Program-made: the position numbers and the translations under genes
Notes under the pieces: generated by a model
Database searches by the model: none
Told to the model about the DNA's origin: nothing
What the model saw: only the letters and a program-made list of their open reading frames with translations
Shown: positions 45,490 to 64,000 of the stretch, piece by piece
How positions within the stretch are numbered: the first letter of the stretch is position 1
Layout: each line of letters begins with the position of its first letter
DNA from: Axinella damicornis
Lineage: Eukaryota > Porifera > Demospongiae > Axinellida > Axinellidae
Direction: 5' to 3'
Length of the DNA stretch: 64,000 nt
NCBI GenBank assembly: GCA_963931865.1
Contig: OZ007511.1
Coordinates: 12,821,189 to 12,885,188 of the forward strand

Positions 45490-46934
45490 ATGCAGCGACC
45501 CGTTACTCTGGAGGAAGTCACCAGCGCTATCCGGGCATTCAAAGCTCAAGTGGAGAGCTCCAGTCAACGCCCTCAACAACGCAAGGTTTGTACATGCAGG
45601 GAGGGTGATGCATAACAGTGCACACATTCATGTGCACATACAAGGAGGGGGGGGGGGGGGGGGGTTGCATAGTATCAGGTGCCCATATAGCCAGTTTCTA
45701 GTACAAAGGATGGAAAATCCTCCATTCAAACAATGACAGAGACTGCATGGGTATATACGAGGTTTGGGAATGCAACATAACTACTTCAGAGTACGATTTA
45801 CCGCACAGACGAAGCTGTTCTCACACTCACTTGCATCATCCTTCCAGCTTGTTGTCACTTGAATGGCCTGGGATCCAGGCTACTCATACGTAACCACTTG
45901 CATTATCGAAGTGATACTGTCTGCTAGTAACTCTTACACACACAAGTGCCACACATTATCAGACAGTCACAAGAGCAAGTGATTCTCAAATGTTTCACTG
46001 TACACCACAGGCCACCCTCCTGCACCCCCGTGCTACTCTGGAGTGGAGCCAGTGCACCAGCTTACCAGTGGGGATGCGTGATGCCCAGGCAGTGGTCCTC
46101 AACAACAAAGTCTATGTTGGTGGGGGGCTCACGAGAGATTGTACAACAGACACCAACGTCTACACCTATGACCCCACCATGGACACATGGGAGACACTCC
46201 AGAGCCCCACCTACTACCAAGCACTCACCACCTACCACAACAAGCTGCTACTGGTGGGAGGACTGGAGGCCTCTACTGATCAAGTCACTAACCAGCTCTG
46301 GGTCTTTGAGGAAGGAGAGCAGACCTGGACCCAGCCCCTCCCTCCCATGCCAACCAGACGGTGGGGAGCATCAGCCGTGAGCACCCAAGACCACCTCATT
46401 GTTGCAGGTGGTAACAATGTTGGTGGAGACAGGAGACACCTCGACACAGTTGAAGTGTTTGATGGGCAGCAGTGGGTGACAGCTGACCCACTACCAGTGA
46501 GCTGTGGTTGGATGAAGTCCACCAGCCATGATGGACACTACTACCTGATGGGTGGCAGGGGACAGGATACCTCTGTGTTCTACACTTCCCTGCAGTCCCT
46601 TGTTGACAAGGCTACCCAGCATCCTCCCACCTCACCCACCAACACTGACCAGCCCTCAGTCTGGAAGACACTCCCAAACACCCCACATCCGCACTCCAGC
46701 ACTGCCATATTTGGAGGGGCACTGGTGGCTGTCGGTGGCCACCTCAATCGATCCTCCCTATACCTCTACTCCCCTCTCACCCAGTCATGGCTGCCAGCTG
46801 GGGAGATGCCCGTGGGAGTACACTCCACCTGCACTGTCACACTGCCCACTGGAGAGATGATGGTCATCGGAGGAGTGACTAGCGACACACCCTGGTCACC
46901 TCTTGTGTACAAGACTTGTATCAAACTGCAGTAA
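45490..46934 (+). CDS. Kelch propeller protein, array copy 13 (intact)
   Basis: The coding sequence joins 45490-45585 and 46011-46934 (339 residues). Exon 1 has the family consensus ending RPQQRK. The blade-1 loop is LTRDCTTDTNV. The loop into blade 3 is PTRRWGAS, the blade-3 loop is the long NNVGGDRRHLDTVEV form, and the loop into blade 4 is LPVSCGWMKS. This is the last full copy of the array, next to C2CD5. A 19-nt G run lies in its intron near 45647-45665. The ending TSDTPWSPLVYKTCIKLQ is shared in part with copy 4. Confidence 0.9.
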
Positions 46935-47164
46935 TATTATCTGACATGCATGCTGAGCCTCACTTAATCCACCTAGCTTACTTCTATATACAATCCACAC
47001 TTGTATCACACTGCCCTGCATGTGATACCAATCCACTAACTGTACACTGTGATACCAATAAATCCACTAACTGTACACTGTGATACCAATCCACTAACTG
47101 TACACACCAATCCACTAACTGTACACACCAATCCACTAACCAATCCACTAACTCAACACACCCC
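46935..47164. repeat. Short CAATCCACTAACTGTACAC repeats
   Basis: Irregular tandem copies of CCAATCCACTAACTGTACAC between about 47030 and 47150. No gene is seen. Confidence 0.75.
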
Positions 47165-47238
47165 AGTCAACACTTGTGTACAAGACTCGAGTCAAACTAC
47201 AGTAATATTATTTGACACGCAAGCTGTGCCTCACTTAA
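47165..47238 (+). pseudogene. 3' end fragment of a Kelch gene
   Basis: GTCAACACTTGTGTACAAGA and the following bases match the last codons, stop and downstream DNA of copy 4 (12294-12367). Nothing else of that gene is present. It marks a deletion or recombination joint between a copy-4-like gene and copy 13. Confidence 0.85.
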
Positions 47239-47987
47239 GGTGGCGGGCAAGCAATGATACGCGCGTGTGACCGCGCAATAATTGGAGGCGTGGTTCGAAT
47301 TCCGAATCACCGCTCTCGAGCGCTCCAGCAGCAGCCATCCAAGATGCTGTGCCACCTTTCTTCTTCCAAGGCAGTTGGGCATCCATTGACAGCGTGTCTA
47401 GTTGAGCGCTACGTTATACGTACTTCGTACTGTGACAACGCCAGCTGCAAATCTCGGCGAAATACAGCACTGTTTTTTCTGTACGTCTCAAAAATCAGCT
47501 GAACGTATTTAGCTAAAATGCTCTTCGCAGGCAGCTCTTCCACTGGTTACTCGAGGGGGCTACGTTGTCATATGGCGTCGAGCGAACGTCTCATCGTGGT
47601 TTCTCCCCTGCAAGATGTACAAAAACAGGAAAATTGACCTCGCGATAACACTGTTAACTCCGTATCCGGCTAGTTCGGAAGCGTACTTACATAAACTCAA
47701 CGTAGCCCCCTCCAGACTGGGCCTGTCTTGATCCTGAGAAAGAACAGTAGCAGTAGCTTGCGTGCAATGAAACTGAGACGTACAGAAAAATTATTTAATT
47801 CCATCAATACTGAATAATTCACCGTCTCCGTTGTTTGCTGCTCAGAACATCCTGGCTTGGTACATAAGTAGCACTTACCATGAAGTGTTTGATTACCACA
47901 TTTGGTTTCCATTCATGGCAGGACTTGCAGGTTACAACATATTTTAGATGACATGATTATTAATTCCAAAATCACTTGCCCGCCACC
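47239..47987. mobile_element. TTAA-flanked element, 749 bp
   Basis: The ends are perfect inverted 13-mers GGTGGCGGGCAAG and CTTGCCCGCCACC, flanked by TTAA on both sides (47235-47238, 47988-47991). The empty site CTCACTTAATCCACC is present after copy 4 near 12360. TTAA duplication fits piggyBac or Kolobok families. No transposase is recognised. Confidence 0.85.
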
Positions 47988-48250
47988 TTAATCCACCTAG
48001 CTAGCTAGCTAGCTATAATTTACTTCTATATACAATCCACACTTGTATCACACTACACTGCATGTGATACCAATCCACTAACTGTACACCCGCCGTTAGT
48101 TCTCATACACATATCATACAAATCCTAAATTGTGTTACGCAAAACTCCATATGGTACCACACATTTCAGATTATGTATTTTGGTCATTTAGTTCACACAT
48201 GTATATGTACGTGGAAAACTTGCATGTGAAATTGATATTAGACCTTGCAT

Positions 48251-49005
48251 GATATCAGACACTGGGTACTGATATCAGACCATGACACTGCATGGGTACC
48301 CTGGGTATGATCGACCCTGGTATGACCCTGGTATGACCCTGGTATGACCCTGGTATGACCCTGGTATGACCCTGGTATGACCCTGGTATGACCCTGGTAT
48401 GACCCTGGTATGACCCTGGGTATGACCCTGGTATGACCCTGGTATGACCCTGGTATGACCCTGGGTATGACCCTGGTATGACCCTGGTATGACCCTGGTA
48501 TGACCCTGGGTATGACCCTGGTATGACCCTGGGTATGACCCTGGTATGACCCTGGTATGACCCTGGATATATGACCCTGGGTATGATCGACCCTGAGTGA
48601 CACTTGGTATGACCCTGGGTATGACCCTGGGTATGACCCTGGATATATGACCCTGGTATGACTCTTGGGTATGATCGACCCTGAGTGACACTGGGTATGA
48701 CACTGGGTAGGACACTGGGTAGGACACTGGGTATGACCCTGGTATGACTCTTGGGTATGATCGACCCTGAGTGACACTGGGTAGGACACTGGGTAGGACA
48801 CTGGGTATGACCCTGGTATGACTCTTGGTATATGACCCTGGGTATGATCGACCCTGAGTGACACTTGGTATGACCCTGGGTACGATCGACCCTGAGTGAC
48901 ACTTGGTATGACCCTGGGTATGATCGACCCTGAGTGACAGTTGATGGGTATATAACCCTGGGTATGACCCTGGGTATGACTCTGGGTATATAATCCTGGG
49001 TATGA
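48251..49005. repeat. 11/12-bp minisatellite in C2CD5 intron
   Basis: Units GACCCTGGTAT (11 bp) and GACCCTGGGTAT (12 bp), mixed with GATCGACCCTGAGTGACACT blocks. It begins with two units of the 20-bp GATATCAGAC family. It starts directly beside the splice donor of C2CD5 exon 13. The related array at 13200-13512 has mostly the 12-bp form. Confidence 0.93.
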
Positions 49006-49013
49006 CTGCTCAC

Positions 49014-58230
<9,217 letters not shown>

Positions 58231-58586
58231 ACTGGCCAGCTGAATCTTCAGCACTTTATACTACGTAGCCTCATTCCCAGACGATGATTCTGGGAACGAG
58301 ACAAGTCAACCTTGACCTCTGACCTCGACAGTTGGAGCACCAGAGTGTGGGCGGGGCTGTCCAGCTAATCATCAGCTGACGACGGCCTGGGAAAGTGGGA
58401 AAGTGGTACGTCGACAAAGGCCAGCAGCGCTGGCAGGTTCAAACAGGTATGGGCACGTCTAGTCACAGGCAGCGGATGTCCTCCAATCAGATTTTAATGT
58501 GGCGAAGTCCATGGAGGTAGGTATAAAAGCCGTACCTGCTGTATAGAAGTTCACAACCAACCGAGACTGACGAGTTAATACAAATT
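58231..58586. promoter_or_regulatory. Shared bidirectional promoter region
   Basis: 356 bp separate the start codons of C2CD5 (minus) and the oxygenase gene (plus). On the plus side TATAAAA lies at 58522-58528, 59 bp before the ATG. A small AGCCTCATTCCCAGA...TCTGGGAACGAGAC hairpin lies near 58267-58302. No TATA box is obvious on the minus side. Confidence 0.6.
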
Positions 58587-59975
58587 ATGGCAGCCAAGCT
58601 TCAGACCGCAAGCCTCGAGACCACTGCGAAAGAAGAGATTGTGAAAAGTCTGGGAGAGCTGGCTGAAAGCATATCCAGCAAGTTCTCGTGTGGCGGTGAG
58701 CTGTCCTCCCCAGACAAAGTCCGGGTTCTGTACGAGAACGAAACTCATGAACTGCGTAAAGTGGAGTTCCCTGATGCCAGCGATGCGGAGACTCAACAGC
58801 TCGTGGACACCTGTTCTATCGCAAGCTTTGGCCTTGGTGATCAGCAAGTGACCGACAGAAGCTACCGTGATGCTCTTAAACTTGATCCCGACAATTTCAC
58901 GACATCATTCCAAGTGTCCAACACTCCCATCCTGCTTGAAACCACTATGACAATGGTACCAGATGTCCACTGCATCCGGGCAGAACTGTACAAGCTGAAC
59001 ATCTACTCTACTGGCAGTTTCTTTAAGGCACACGTGGACACTCCGAGGTCAGACCAAATGTTTGGAAGCCTTGTTGTCTGTCTGCCAACCGAATTCTCTG
59101 GTGGAGAACTCGTTACTCGCCACCACGGCCACGAGGTGAAGTTTGACTGGTCCTCTTCTCCGGACAGCCCAAGGAAGACAGTGAGCTGGGCAACGTTCTT
59201 CAGTGACGTGGAGCACGAAGTCCTCCCAGTCACACAGGGTCACCGCATCACCCTGACCTATAACCTCTACGGCATGGAACGACTAGGAGCTCTACCCTAC
59301 CAGCTGCCAGCACACGATGCTACCCTCAACCCATTGTACAGTGAGCTGCGAGCAGTGTTGGGTAACCCCAATTTCATGCGTGGTGGAGGTGTTCTAGGGT
59401 TTGCTAGTCACCACACGTACGTCTTCACCGACCTCAACAACAGCACAGCCCTCCCCGTCCTCCTGAAAGGGGCCGACCGAATTGTCTATTCCATCACCAG
59501 ATGTCTTGGTTTGTCAGTAATGGTGAAGCCAATTGTTCTTTGTGGTTATCATTGTGTGAAATACCTGCTGCCAACTTTCACCCGTTTTAAAGCAAGAGAC
59601 TATTATGACGAGGGTGAAACAGAGGAGGAAGCGATGACTAATGTGCTTGAAGTCGAGTCACACTTTGACAAGTACATCACCTGGTGTCAGAAACTCAGTG
59701 ACTGGCATCCAGCAGGTGCCACTTTAAGCTATGGCAATGAACCAAGTCTCACCGTCTACTACCAGGCTGCAGCCATCCTGGTTGGCATACCACAGTGGGG
59801 TGAGTACAGGAGGGAATGTGCATCGGGCAACATCCACAAGACCTTGTGGAGCGAGAGTGCCAGACCTACCTTGGAACCAGGAGAAAAGCAAAGCCGACTA
59901 GATGTAGATGACAAAGACGATAGCGCTGCAATCCTTAGGCAGTTGTGCTTCCATGGAGAGGAGAGGCCGGAGTGA
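58587..59975 (+). CDS. 2-oxoglutarate/Fe(II)-dependent oxygenase, intronless
   Basis: 462 codons in one exon; the ATG at 58587 follows a TATA box by 59 bp. The core domain spans roughly residues 130-235. LNIYSTGSFFKAHVDTPR gives the H149-x-D151 iron ligands, the region continues SLVVCLPTEFSGGELVTRHHG, and H210 (DVEHEV) is the likely third ligand, with R220 (GHRITLTYNL) to bind 2-oxoglutarate. This is the prolyl-4-hydroxylase-like fold of the 2OG-Fe(II) oxygenase superfamily. The C-terminal half (about 240-462) has no domain I recognise. There is no signal peptide or membrane segment, so it is probably cytosolic or nuclear. The substrate is unknown. Lack of introns next to an intron-rich gene hints at retroposition or transfer, but this is not shown. 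Confidence 0.85.
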   Translation: MAAKLQTASLETTAKEEIVKSLGELAESISSKFSCGGELSSPDKVRVLYENETHELRKVEFPDASDAETQQLVDTCSIASFGLGDQQVTDRSYRDALKLDPDNFTTSFQVSNTPILLETTMTMVPDVHCIRAELYKLNIYSTGSFFKAHVDTPRSDQMFGSLVVCLPTEFSGGELVTRHHGHEVKFDWSSSPDSPRKTVSWATFFSDVEHEVLPVTQGHRITLTYNLYGMERLGALPYQLPAHDATLNPLYSELRAVLGNPNFMRGGGVLGFASHHTYVFTDLNNSTALPVLLKGADRIVYSITRCLGLSVMVKPIVLCGYHCVKYLLPTFTRFKARDYYDEGETEEEAMTNVLEVESHFDKYITWCQKLSDWHPAGATLSYGNEPSLTVYYQAAAILVGIPQWGEYRRECASGNIHKTLWSESARPTLEPGEKQSRLDVDDKDDSAAILRQLCFHGEERPE

Positions 59976-60839
59976 GGATGCTCACCAATATGTATGTATA
60001 CGCAACCCCTTACCTATAGAGCTGAACTGATCTCTTTGCATCATATATCATATCATGATCATCGATCCCTTTGCAACATAACATCGATATCTCTTTGCAT
60101 CATATATCTTTATATTATCATGATCATCGATCCATAACATCGATATCTCTTTGCATCATTATAACAAGATCTGTCGCATCATCGCTATAATTATAATATT
60201 ATACTGCATAAGTCATATTGTTATCATGCACTGAGCTGAAGTTGCTTGTGATCTGTCGCATCATTGCTATACTGCACATAATTATTGTTATCATGCACTG
60301 ATCGAGCTGAAGTTGCTTGTGATCTGCCAAATTCACAGGAGTGATTGTAAATGCATGTGAACGCATCAAGTAAAAAATTAATGGAACCTAGCTTATAGTC
60401 ACACACCCCACTTTGCACCCCCCTGGAATGGGAATTGGTTCAAAATGTGTTTCAGACGATTTTCTGAGTTTCTCTAATTTTCAGGCATTTCTTTGAACGG
60501 GGTACATAAGTTTTAATGCAATTTGGACAATTCCCCACATTTGACTGTGACTAAGGTTCCATTTTTACTTGATGAATTATACTACTATAGCCTCATTCCC
60601 ATTAGTATGGCTTCCAAGATGGCTGGATTTCATCCAAATCAGATTTTAGGACAAAGAGATGAGTCTATACCACGTAGCCCTGAAAGGTGGCATTCGGTGA
60701 CCGCTCACCATCAAAAGTGACTCCATACTTCAAGCAGCTATTTTACAAACACACAGCAATCAAAAATTCTGGTACAAAAAAATATTAAAACACCAACCAC
60801 TTGGCAGTACCGTCAATCACTATTACTCAGTAACTTTTG
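59976..60839. repeat. AT-rich spacer with irregular repeats
   Basis: Between about 60010 and 60330 there are irregular copies of CTCTTTGCATCATATATC, CATGATCATCGATCC and GAGCTGAAGTTGCTTGTGAT. No gene is seen. Confidence 0.65.
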
Positions 60840-62236
60840 CTAGTGAGAGGGAGAGGAGAGGCGTGACCCTTCATCGTCACTTGCGGGGTCACAGGGGGGC
60901 TCAGAGGGAGGTTCACTCAGTGGGCGGGGTAGCGGAATCCCTGCAAGATGAGATGAGGGGTGTGTGTGTAGTGCGTGTGTGTGTGTGGTGTGTGTGTGTA
61001 GTGTGTGTGTAGTGCACGTGTGTGTGTGTGTAGTGCACGTGTGTGTGTGTGTAGTGCACGTGTGTGTGTGTGTAGTGCATGTGTGTGTGTGTGGTGTGTG
61101 TGTGGTGCGTGTGCATTGTAATATTGTTGACATCTTGGCCGTAGGAACTATCATTGACTAACCATTCAATGTTAATGACACAATGTAGGAACAACGCTAC
61201 GTAACACGTACATGTGATAATAAACACACCAATTAACCAGTAGCAGTGTTAGTGTGTGAACAGGTGTTACTGCATGTGAATGAGTCCATTCCACATGGGT
61301 GTGTGTAGTGTGTGTGGTGTGTATAGTGTGTGTGTGTGTGGTGCGTGTATGTAGTGTGTGTGTGTGGTGCGTGTGTGTAGTGAGTGTGTGTGGTGTGTGG
61401 TGTGGCACAGGAGGTTGAGGGGTATATAAGTTATCACTCTGGGGTTGATATCAGCAACACCTTGGTGGAATTGTAATTCACTTCTACAGATAGATGATGT
61501 TGACTATCAGCCAGTGTTTAAACTTGTTTAAGGTTGGACCCTAGCCTCGTTCCCAGGCCATCGCCCAGCTTTTCGTCACTTGCAGTGCGGTAAAGCGGGG
61601 AGGGCCTGGTACATTTCCTCACGTGAGTGACGTCAAGGGTAGAAAGGGGTAGAAAGACCGGAAGTTTAACATGGGCGTAGTGTGTCTCAGAACAGCAAGA
61701 AGAACGAAGGTACCACCACACGCATCTAGCTAGCGGGAGGTGACTGTCGTACTCACCGAGCGTTGAAAGTGTAGGTAGTTGAATAACACGCAAAACATAG
61801 CGTCCTTGTTCTGAAAATTTGTCGATTACGTCATGCTCACGTGAGGAAATGTACCAGGCCCTCCCCGCTTTACCGTACTGCAAGCGACGAAAAGCTGGGC
61901 ATGGGACTGGGAACGAGGCTAGTTGGACCCCACTCCTCCTGATGTTATTCATGTGATGAATGCCTCCAGGCCTTCCCCAATGTTTGCTGTTCTCTGTGAA
62001 CAAGGCTAAAAGCCAACTACACAATTGGCTATCACTGATCATGACCACTGCAAGGGACTGGTTCTTACGGGGCTATTCGCAGTGACACTACTGGAGGAGG
62101 ATCATGACCACTGCGAGGGACTAGTTCTTACGGGGCTATTCGCAGAGACACTACCGGAGGAGGAGGATCGCCGTCTCGTCTGGAAGTACTCAGGGTGAGT
62201 TGCCTCCAGAGCTTTCCTGCGAGCTGAACGGTAGTA
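60840..62236 (-). CDS. Unrecognised gene, two C-terminal exons
   Basis: A candidate exon 62236-62155 follows an ATGCAG acceptor and encodes YYRSARRKALEATHPEYF plus QTRRRSSSSG, ending at a GTAGTG donor. It joins in phase 1 to 60940-60840, which follows CTTGCAG and encodes a Pro/Ser/Glu-rich tail (IPLPRPLSEPPSEPPCDP, ending SRLSSPSH) to TAG at 60840. The join is in frame, which supports it. The intron holds an inverted-repeat MITE and GT-rich repeats. Upstream exons are not assigned; a possible one on the minus strand near 62740-62850 reads KGSKVTYVVRVRLADG. I do not recognise the family. The gene would be tail to tail with the oxygenase. Confidence 0.4.
60960..61410. repeat. GT-rich simple repeats
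   Basis: Two GT-rich blocks (60960-61115 and 61297-61402) built from GTGTGTGTAGTGCACGTGTG-like units. Confidence 0.9.
61542..61921. mobile_element. TAGCCTCG-family element, 380 bp
   Basis: TAGCCTCGTTCCCAG and CTGGGAACGAGGCTA are the ends. The inverted repeats continue for about 100 bp, through AAAGCGGGGAGGGCCTGGTA and CCTCACGTGAG. The flanks are perfect 9-bp repeats GTTGGACCC (61533-61541, 61922-61930). It is the longest member of the family in this window. Confidence 0.88.
62038..62164. repeat. About 64-bp tandem duplication
   Basis: Two units starting GATCATGACCACTGC, with a few differences. The right unit contains the donor end of the candidate exon 62155-62236, so a second decoy donor exists in the left unit. 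Confidence 0.85.
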
Positions 62237-62245
62237 CTGCATTTT

Positions 62246-62246
62246 A

Positions 62247-62277
<31 letters not shown>

Positions 62278-62396
62278 TGTTTGTGTGTGCATGTGTGTGT
62301 GTGTGTGTGTGTGTATGTGTGTTTGTGTGTGCATGTGTGTGTGTGTGTGTGTTTGTGCGTGCATGTGTGTGTGTGTGTGCATGTGTGTTTGTGCGT

Positions 62397-62441
<45 letters not shown>

Positions 62442-62490
62442 TGCGTGCACGTGTGTGTGTGTCTGTGTGCGTGTGTGTGCATGTGTGTGG
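62246..62490. repeat. GT-rich microsatellite
   Basis: About 245 bp of GTGTGT with GTTTGTGCGTGCACGT interruptions. Cys/Val and His/Thr open frames across it are artefacts. Confidence 0.95.
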
Positions 62491-64000
62491 AGGTGTAAGA
62501 ATACAAAATACGACTGTTTGCTTTTGCTTTTGTACTAATTATATCTAGAGAGATGGCCAGAACGTACCGCTTCTCTAACAGATAGCTAACCTCTGAGTCA
62601 GTAGCTAGTGAGAGACTTACTAACTAAGTCTAGACTGACTAGGTTAGAACAGGTTGACAGGGCCTCAAAAGCGCAGAGACAGAAAAAAGCAAGGCCAAGA
62701 AGGTGTTAACAAGCACAGATAAGGGCAGTCTAGCCACTAGCCCTTCTCCACCAGGCCGTCTGCCAGTCGCACGCGCACCACATACGTGACCTTTGAACCC
62801 TTGTCAGATAGCTGGCAGAAGGCGCTAGGCCGGCCTGGGCGAATTTTTTTTTTGGACGTACTTTCGACTTAGTCTCTCTGGCAGATCCACCAACTACGCA
62901 TGCGCAGATTAGTACGACACACCCCCATAAGCACATGGTGGGGCAAAGTATACACACAGGACTGTCCTGAGAAGGAAAGCAGAGATAGAAGGAACGCTGA
63001 ACAACTGCTGGTAAACAGAAGCGATGAAGCTGTCATGAGGTACAGAGATGGATATAATATTATTACATGGATTGAGTGTGATTTCCCGTCATTTCTGTTC
63101 CAAAGTACTACTGTACTGACATTTTTCAGGGTTCAAATCACTCTCATGATCGACTGGTAGTTGAGTCCGGTAGATAAGTCTGCATTCGCTGATATTCTCA
63201 GTGATGCTGCATATTACATATTGTGCTTGTTAGTCTGCATTCGCTGATATTCTCAGTGATGCTGCATATTACATATTGTGCTCAGTATCACAGAGTCGGT
63301 AGACTCTGTATGTAGGGATACGACGTACACGCAATATATGCTAATACAAAAGAATCTCTCCAAATCTCAGAAACGGTACACTTATAAGCCTTTATAACCA
63401 CATACCGTTCATCTTCGAGTGTTTTCATGACCAACAAGACTTCTCGCGTCGCGAAAAACCGTCGCGAAAGTACCGCACCAGGTACTCGCAAAACGGGCAA
63501 ATTGTTTTTCTTTCTTCTTTCTTTCTTTCTTTCTTTCAGACGGGCTAGCTCAACGTCGCCTCAATCCCTCATGATGGTTTTTGCACGAAACAGCAGCATT
63601 TTACACCGAGCAGTGCACCAGCCCATCGCTTTTTGGCAACCTCCAAGTCTTCACCAGGCGGCTACAGCTGCCCACTCAATAACTATGGCTTCATTTGTCA
63701 CGCCATTTTCATGTTTGTACGCATGCGCACTTAAACGATCACTTAGCAACGATACGTAATTATTATTCAAGATCGCTGAATTAGAAGTGACTTGCGCTGT
63801 TGTGTTGCCGTAACTAGACTGAGGTAAATTCTCTGTGCTACATGTATATATGTTACTAGACTGTGTTCTGTGAGAGGGGTGAATGCCTATCTAAAGACTC
63901 AACAATGTGTCGCTACTACTATCTGGTATAGCTATTTTAGCTACACTATACTTAGCTATGGTCTTCAGCTCAGGGAGCACTGGCTTAGTATCCATCCAGA
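62491..64000. other. Right edge, no assigned gene
   Basis: Contains a 55-bp tandem duplication at 63177-63282 (unit starts AGTCTGCATTCGCTGATATT), a CTTT run near 63506-63538, and NRF1-like palindromes ACGCATGCGCA near 62896 and 63718. Open frames up to 110 codons here show no recognised domain. Confidence 0.5.

Noticed and set aside
62247..62548. Cys/Val-rich and Thr/His-rich open frames
   Set aside because: Translations of GT/CA microsatellites; the same applies at 53015-53409, 54464-54835, 60840-61227 and 61172-61408.
63427..63759. 110-codon open frame at the right edge
   Set aside because: It crosses a CTTT microsatellite and shows no domain, splice context or conserved neighbour.

Overview
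The window looks like nuclear DNA of an early-branching invertebrate animal, most plausibly a sponge; this is an inference. It has spliceosomal introns, TATA-type promoters, many small DNA transposons and minisatellites. It carries an ortholog of the animal gene C2CD5 with at least 13 short exons, and an expanded family of Kelch propeller proteins. I saw nothing bacterial.

Region 1 (about 0.6-47 kb) is a head-to-tail array of 13 copies of one two-exon Kelch gene, all on the + strand. Exon 1 is always 96 nt and encodes a conserved 32-residue N-terminus. A phase-0 intron of 404-1162 nt follows, then exon 2 encodes a six-bladed Kelch propeller of about 300 residues. Copies 1, 3, 5, 6, 9, 10, 11 and 13 are intact. 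Copy 8 is intact only if a new 87-nt intron is spliced. Copies 2, 4, 7 and 12 carry frameshifts. Two fragments also exist: exon 1 at 32710 and a 3' end at 47165. Most copies share an upstream module ending in a TATA box. The propeller framework is almost invariant, while differences sit mainly in the loops after each GG and between blades, the face used for ligand binding in Keap1-type Kelch domains. Copies 5-6, 9-10 and 11-12 are successive copies of a two-gene unit, and exon 2 sequences are mosaics.

Many transposons interrupt the array. Because empty paralogous sites exist in sister copies, their ends and target duplications can be read directly: a 4.5-kb CACTA element, two elements with 9-bp duplications, hAT-like, TA-flanked and TTAA-flanked elements, and a small TAGCCTCG family.

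Region 2 (about 48-58 kb) is the minus-strand C2CD5 ortholog: 13 exons joined in frame cover the C2 domain and the following conserved region. Its 3' half is not found to the left, so the Kelch array may lie inside a C2CD5 intron or at a rearrangement breakpoint. A C2CD5 exon-13 fragment with adjacent minisatellite also lies behind Kelch copy 4, showing that the array once duplicated material from its own distal edge.

Region 3 (58.2-64 kb) holds an intronless 2-oxoglutarate/Fe(II) oxygenase gene on the + strand, head to head with C2CD5. After it come a possible unrecognised minus-strand gene (two C-terminal exons joined in frame), an inverted-repeat transposon and simple repeats.
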